NCBI GenBank assembly: GCA_030431485.1 | Contig: JAUIIR010000019.1 | Coordinates: forward strand, 1-59,230 | DNA: 59,230 bases | DNA from: Alphaproteobacteria bacterium | Lineage (GTDB): Bacteria > Pseudomonadota > Alphaproteobacteria > Rhodobacterales > Rhodobacteraceae | Direction of reading: 5' to 3' | Part shown: piece after piece, positions 58,783 to 59,230 of the stretch | Numbering within the stretch: position 1 is the first letter of the stretch | How the letters are laid out: the number at the start of each line of letters is the position of its first letter | Position numbers and translations under genes: made by a program | Notes under the pieces: generated by a model | Told to the model about the DNA's origin: nothing | What the model saw: the letters and a program-made list of their open reading frames with translations, nothing else | The model's database searches: none

Positions 58783-59230
58783 TTATGAGTGCGCTGTTTG
58801 CTTCAGTGCGCGTTGAAAGGAATAAGAAATAACTTTTGCCATCAGATCAGCGTCATTGAGTAAAATGCTATTCAGTTCATTATTTCTTACTATTGTTTCG
58901 ATTAGGTTTCGGCGCATGTCTTTTGTCCATACTCCATGCGCGACGTCCGCAGGGTTATTCTTAATCATCTCCTTCATTTCTGCGTCATTGGTTTTGTCAG
59001 CTGCCTGATGGACCATGAGAAGGTCTTCCTCTCTAATATTTGTGCCATACCTTTCATTGAAAGTGTTAATAATCTCCGACAGCGACTTCTCTTCTTCTTC
59101 GGTGTCAGGGGAATCGCTTTTGGCCCTAAGTGCGCAATGATCCGTGCTTGCATCCGAGGCTGAGTTGGATTCTGTGGTGTTGGGTGACCTCATGGAGCCC
59201 AGCCAAAGATGCAAATTTTCCTGTCCGCCT
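58783..59230 (-). CDS. hsdR: C-terminal part of a type I restriction enzyme subunit R (cut by window edge)
   Basis: An open frame enters from the right edge and ends at 58783, giving about 148 residues. The pattern LSEIINTFNERYGTNIREEDLL, then IVRNNELNSILLNDADL, matches the helical C-terminal domain of HsdR, the motor and nuclease subunit of type I restriction systems. An acidic, low-complexity stretch (SDSPDTEEEEKS) comes before it, as in HsdR linkers. The ATPase and nuclease motifs would lie outside the window. A start inside the fragment is possible in principle but would make an atypical short protein. Confidence 0.7.
   Translation of the reverse strand, partial: GGQENLHLWLGSMRSPNTTESNSASDASTDHCALRAKSDSPDTEEEEKSLSEIINTFNERYGTNIREEDLLMVHQAADKTNDAEMKEMIKNNPADVAHGVWTKDMRRNLIETIVRNNELNSILLNDADLMAKVISYSFQRALKQTAHS

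Overview
The window is 59 kb of a GC-rich alphaproteobacterial chromosome, most likely from a marine Roseobacter-group bacterium (Rhodobacterales). The evidence is the DMSP lyase gene dddP, a lysozyme/holin pair of the gene-transfer-agent (GTA) type, LexA boxes of the alphaproteobacterial form GTTC-N7-GTTC, a methionine synthase split into separate proteins, and a trp-moa-lexA gene string. Up to about 57.2 kb it is ordinary, tightly packed chromosome in short operons, many with 4-bp ATGA overlaps. After a tRNA-Leu gene the base composition falls and the content changes to defence-type genes.

Layout. 0-10.3 kb: a cut-off membrane gene, purL, a LysR regulator divergent from a fused indolepyruvate:ferredoxin oxidoreductase, then an acyltransferase, murI and argC. 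10.4-19.3 kb: ccmE, eno, three EamA-type permeases (one reading in frame into a Fur-type regulator), a DUF533 protein, selO, a GNAT acetyltransferase and a nucleoside hydrolase. 19.5-23.3 kb: zwf-pgl-pgi, the entry to the Entner-Doudoroff and pentose phosphate routes; zwf and eno share a LacI-type palindrome. 23.3-28.9 kb: a thioesterase, a DUF985 cupin, the GTA-type lysis pair, ccmF-ccmH and an enoyl-CoA hydratase. 28.9-35.1 kb: gltA, gltX, comEC and lexA. 35.2-40 kb: trpG-trpD-ung-trpC-moaC-moeA, all reading left. 40.1-46 kb: a YibQ-type protein, then parts of a split methionine synthase (homocysteine methyltransferase, corrinoid protein, DUF1638 protein and an overlooked 57-aa membrane protein) around a LexA-boxed radical SAM gene. 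46-53.3 kb: a hydrolase/OsmC fusion, an EEP-family protein, dddP, a DUF3445 gene broken by one in-frame TGA, a lytic transglycosylase and small membrane proteins. 53.4-57.2 kb: glnB-glnA, the NAD(P)HX repair enzyme and tRNA-Leu(UAG). 57.2 kb to the end: a probable island with a HEPN-like protein and the C-terminus of a type I restriction HsdR subunit.

The main points beyond routine annotation are: a family of twin GTCGAC-centred palindromes in three intergenic gaps; interleaved dyads about one helical turn apart upstream of the homocysteine methyltransferase; an exact LexA box 13 bp from a radical SAM gene of unknown role; a CtrA-like site before the lysis pair; and the HEPN-hsdR neighbourhood beside tRNA-Leu. 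No CRISPR array, insertion sequence or complete prophage was seen.
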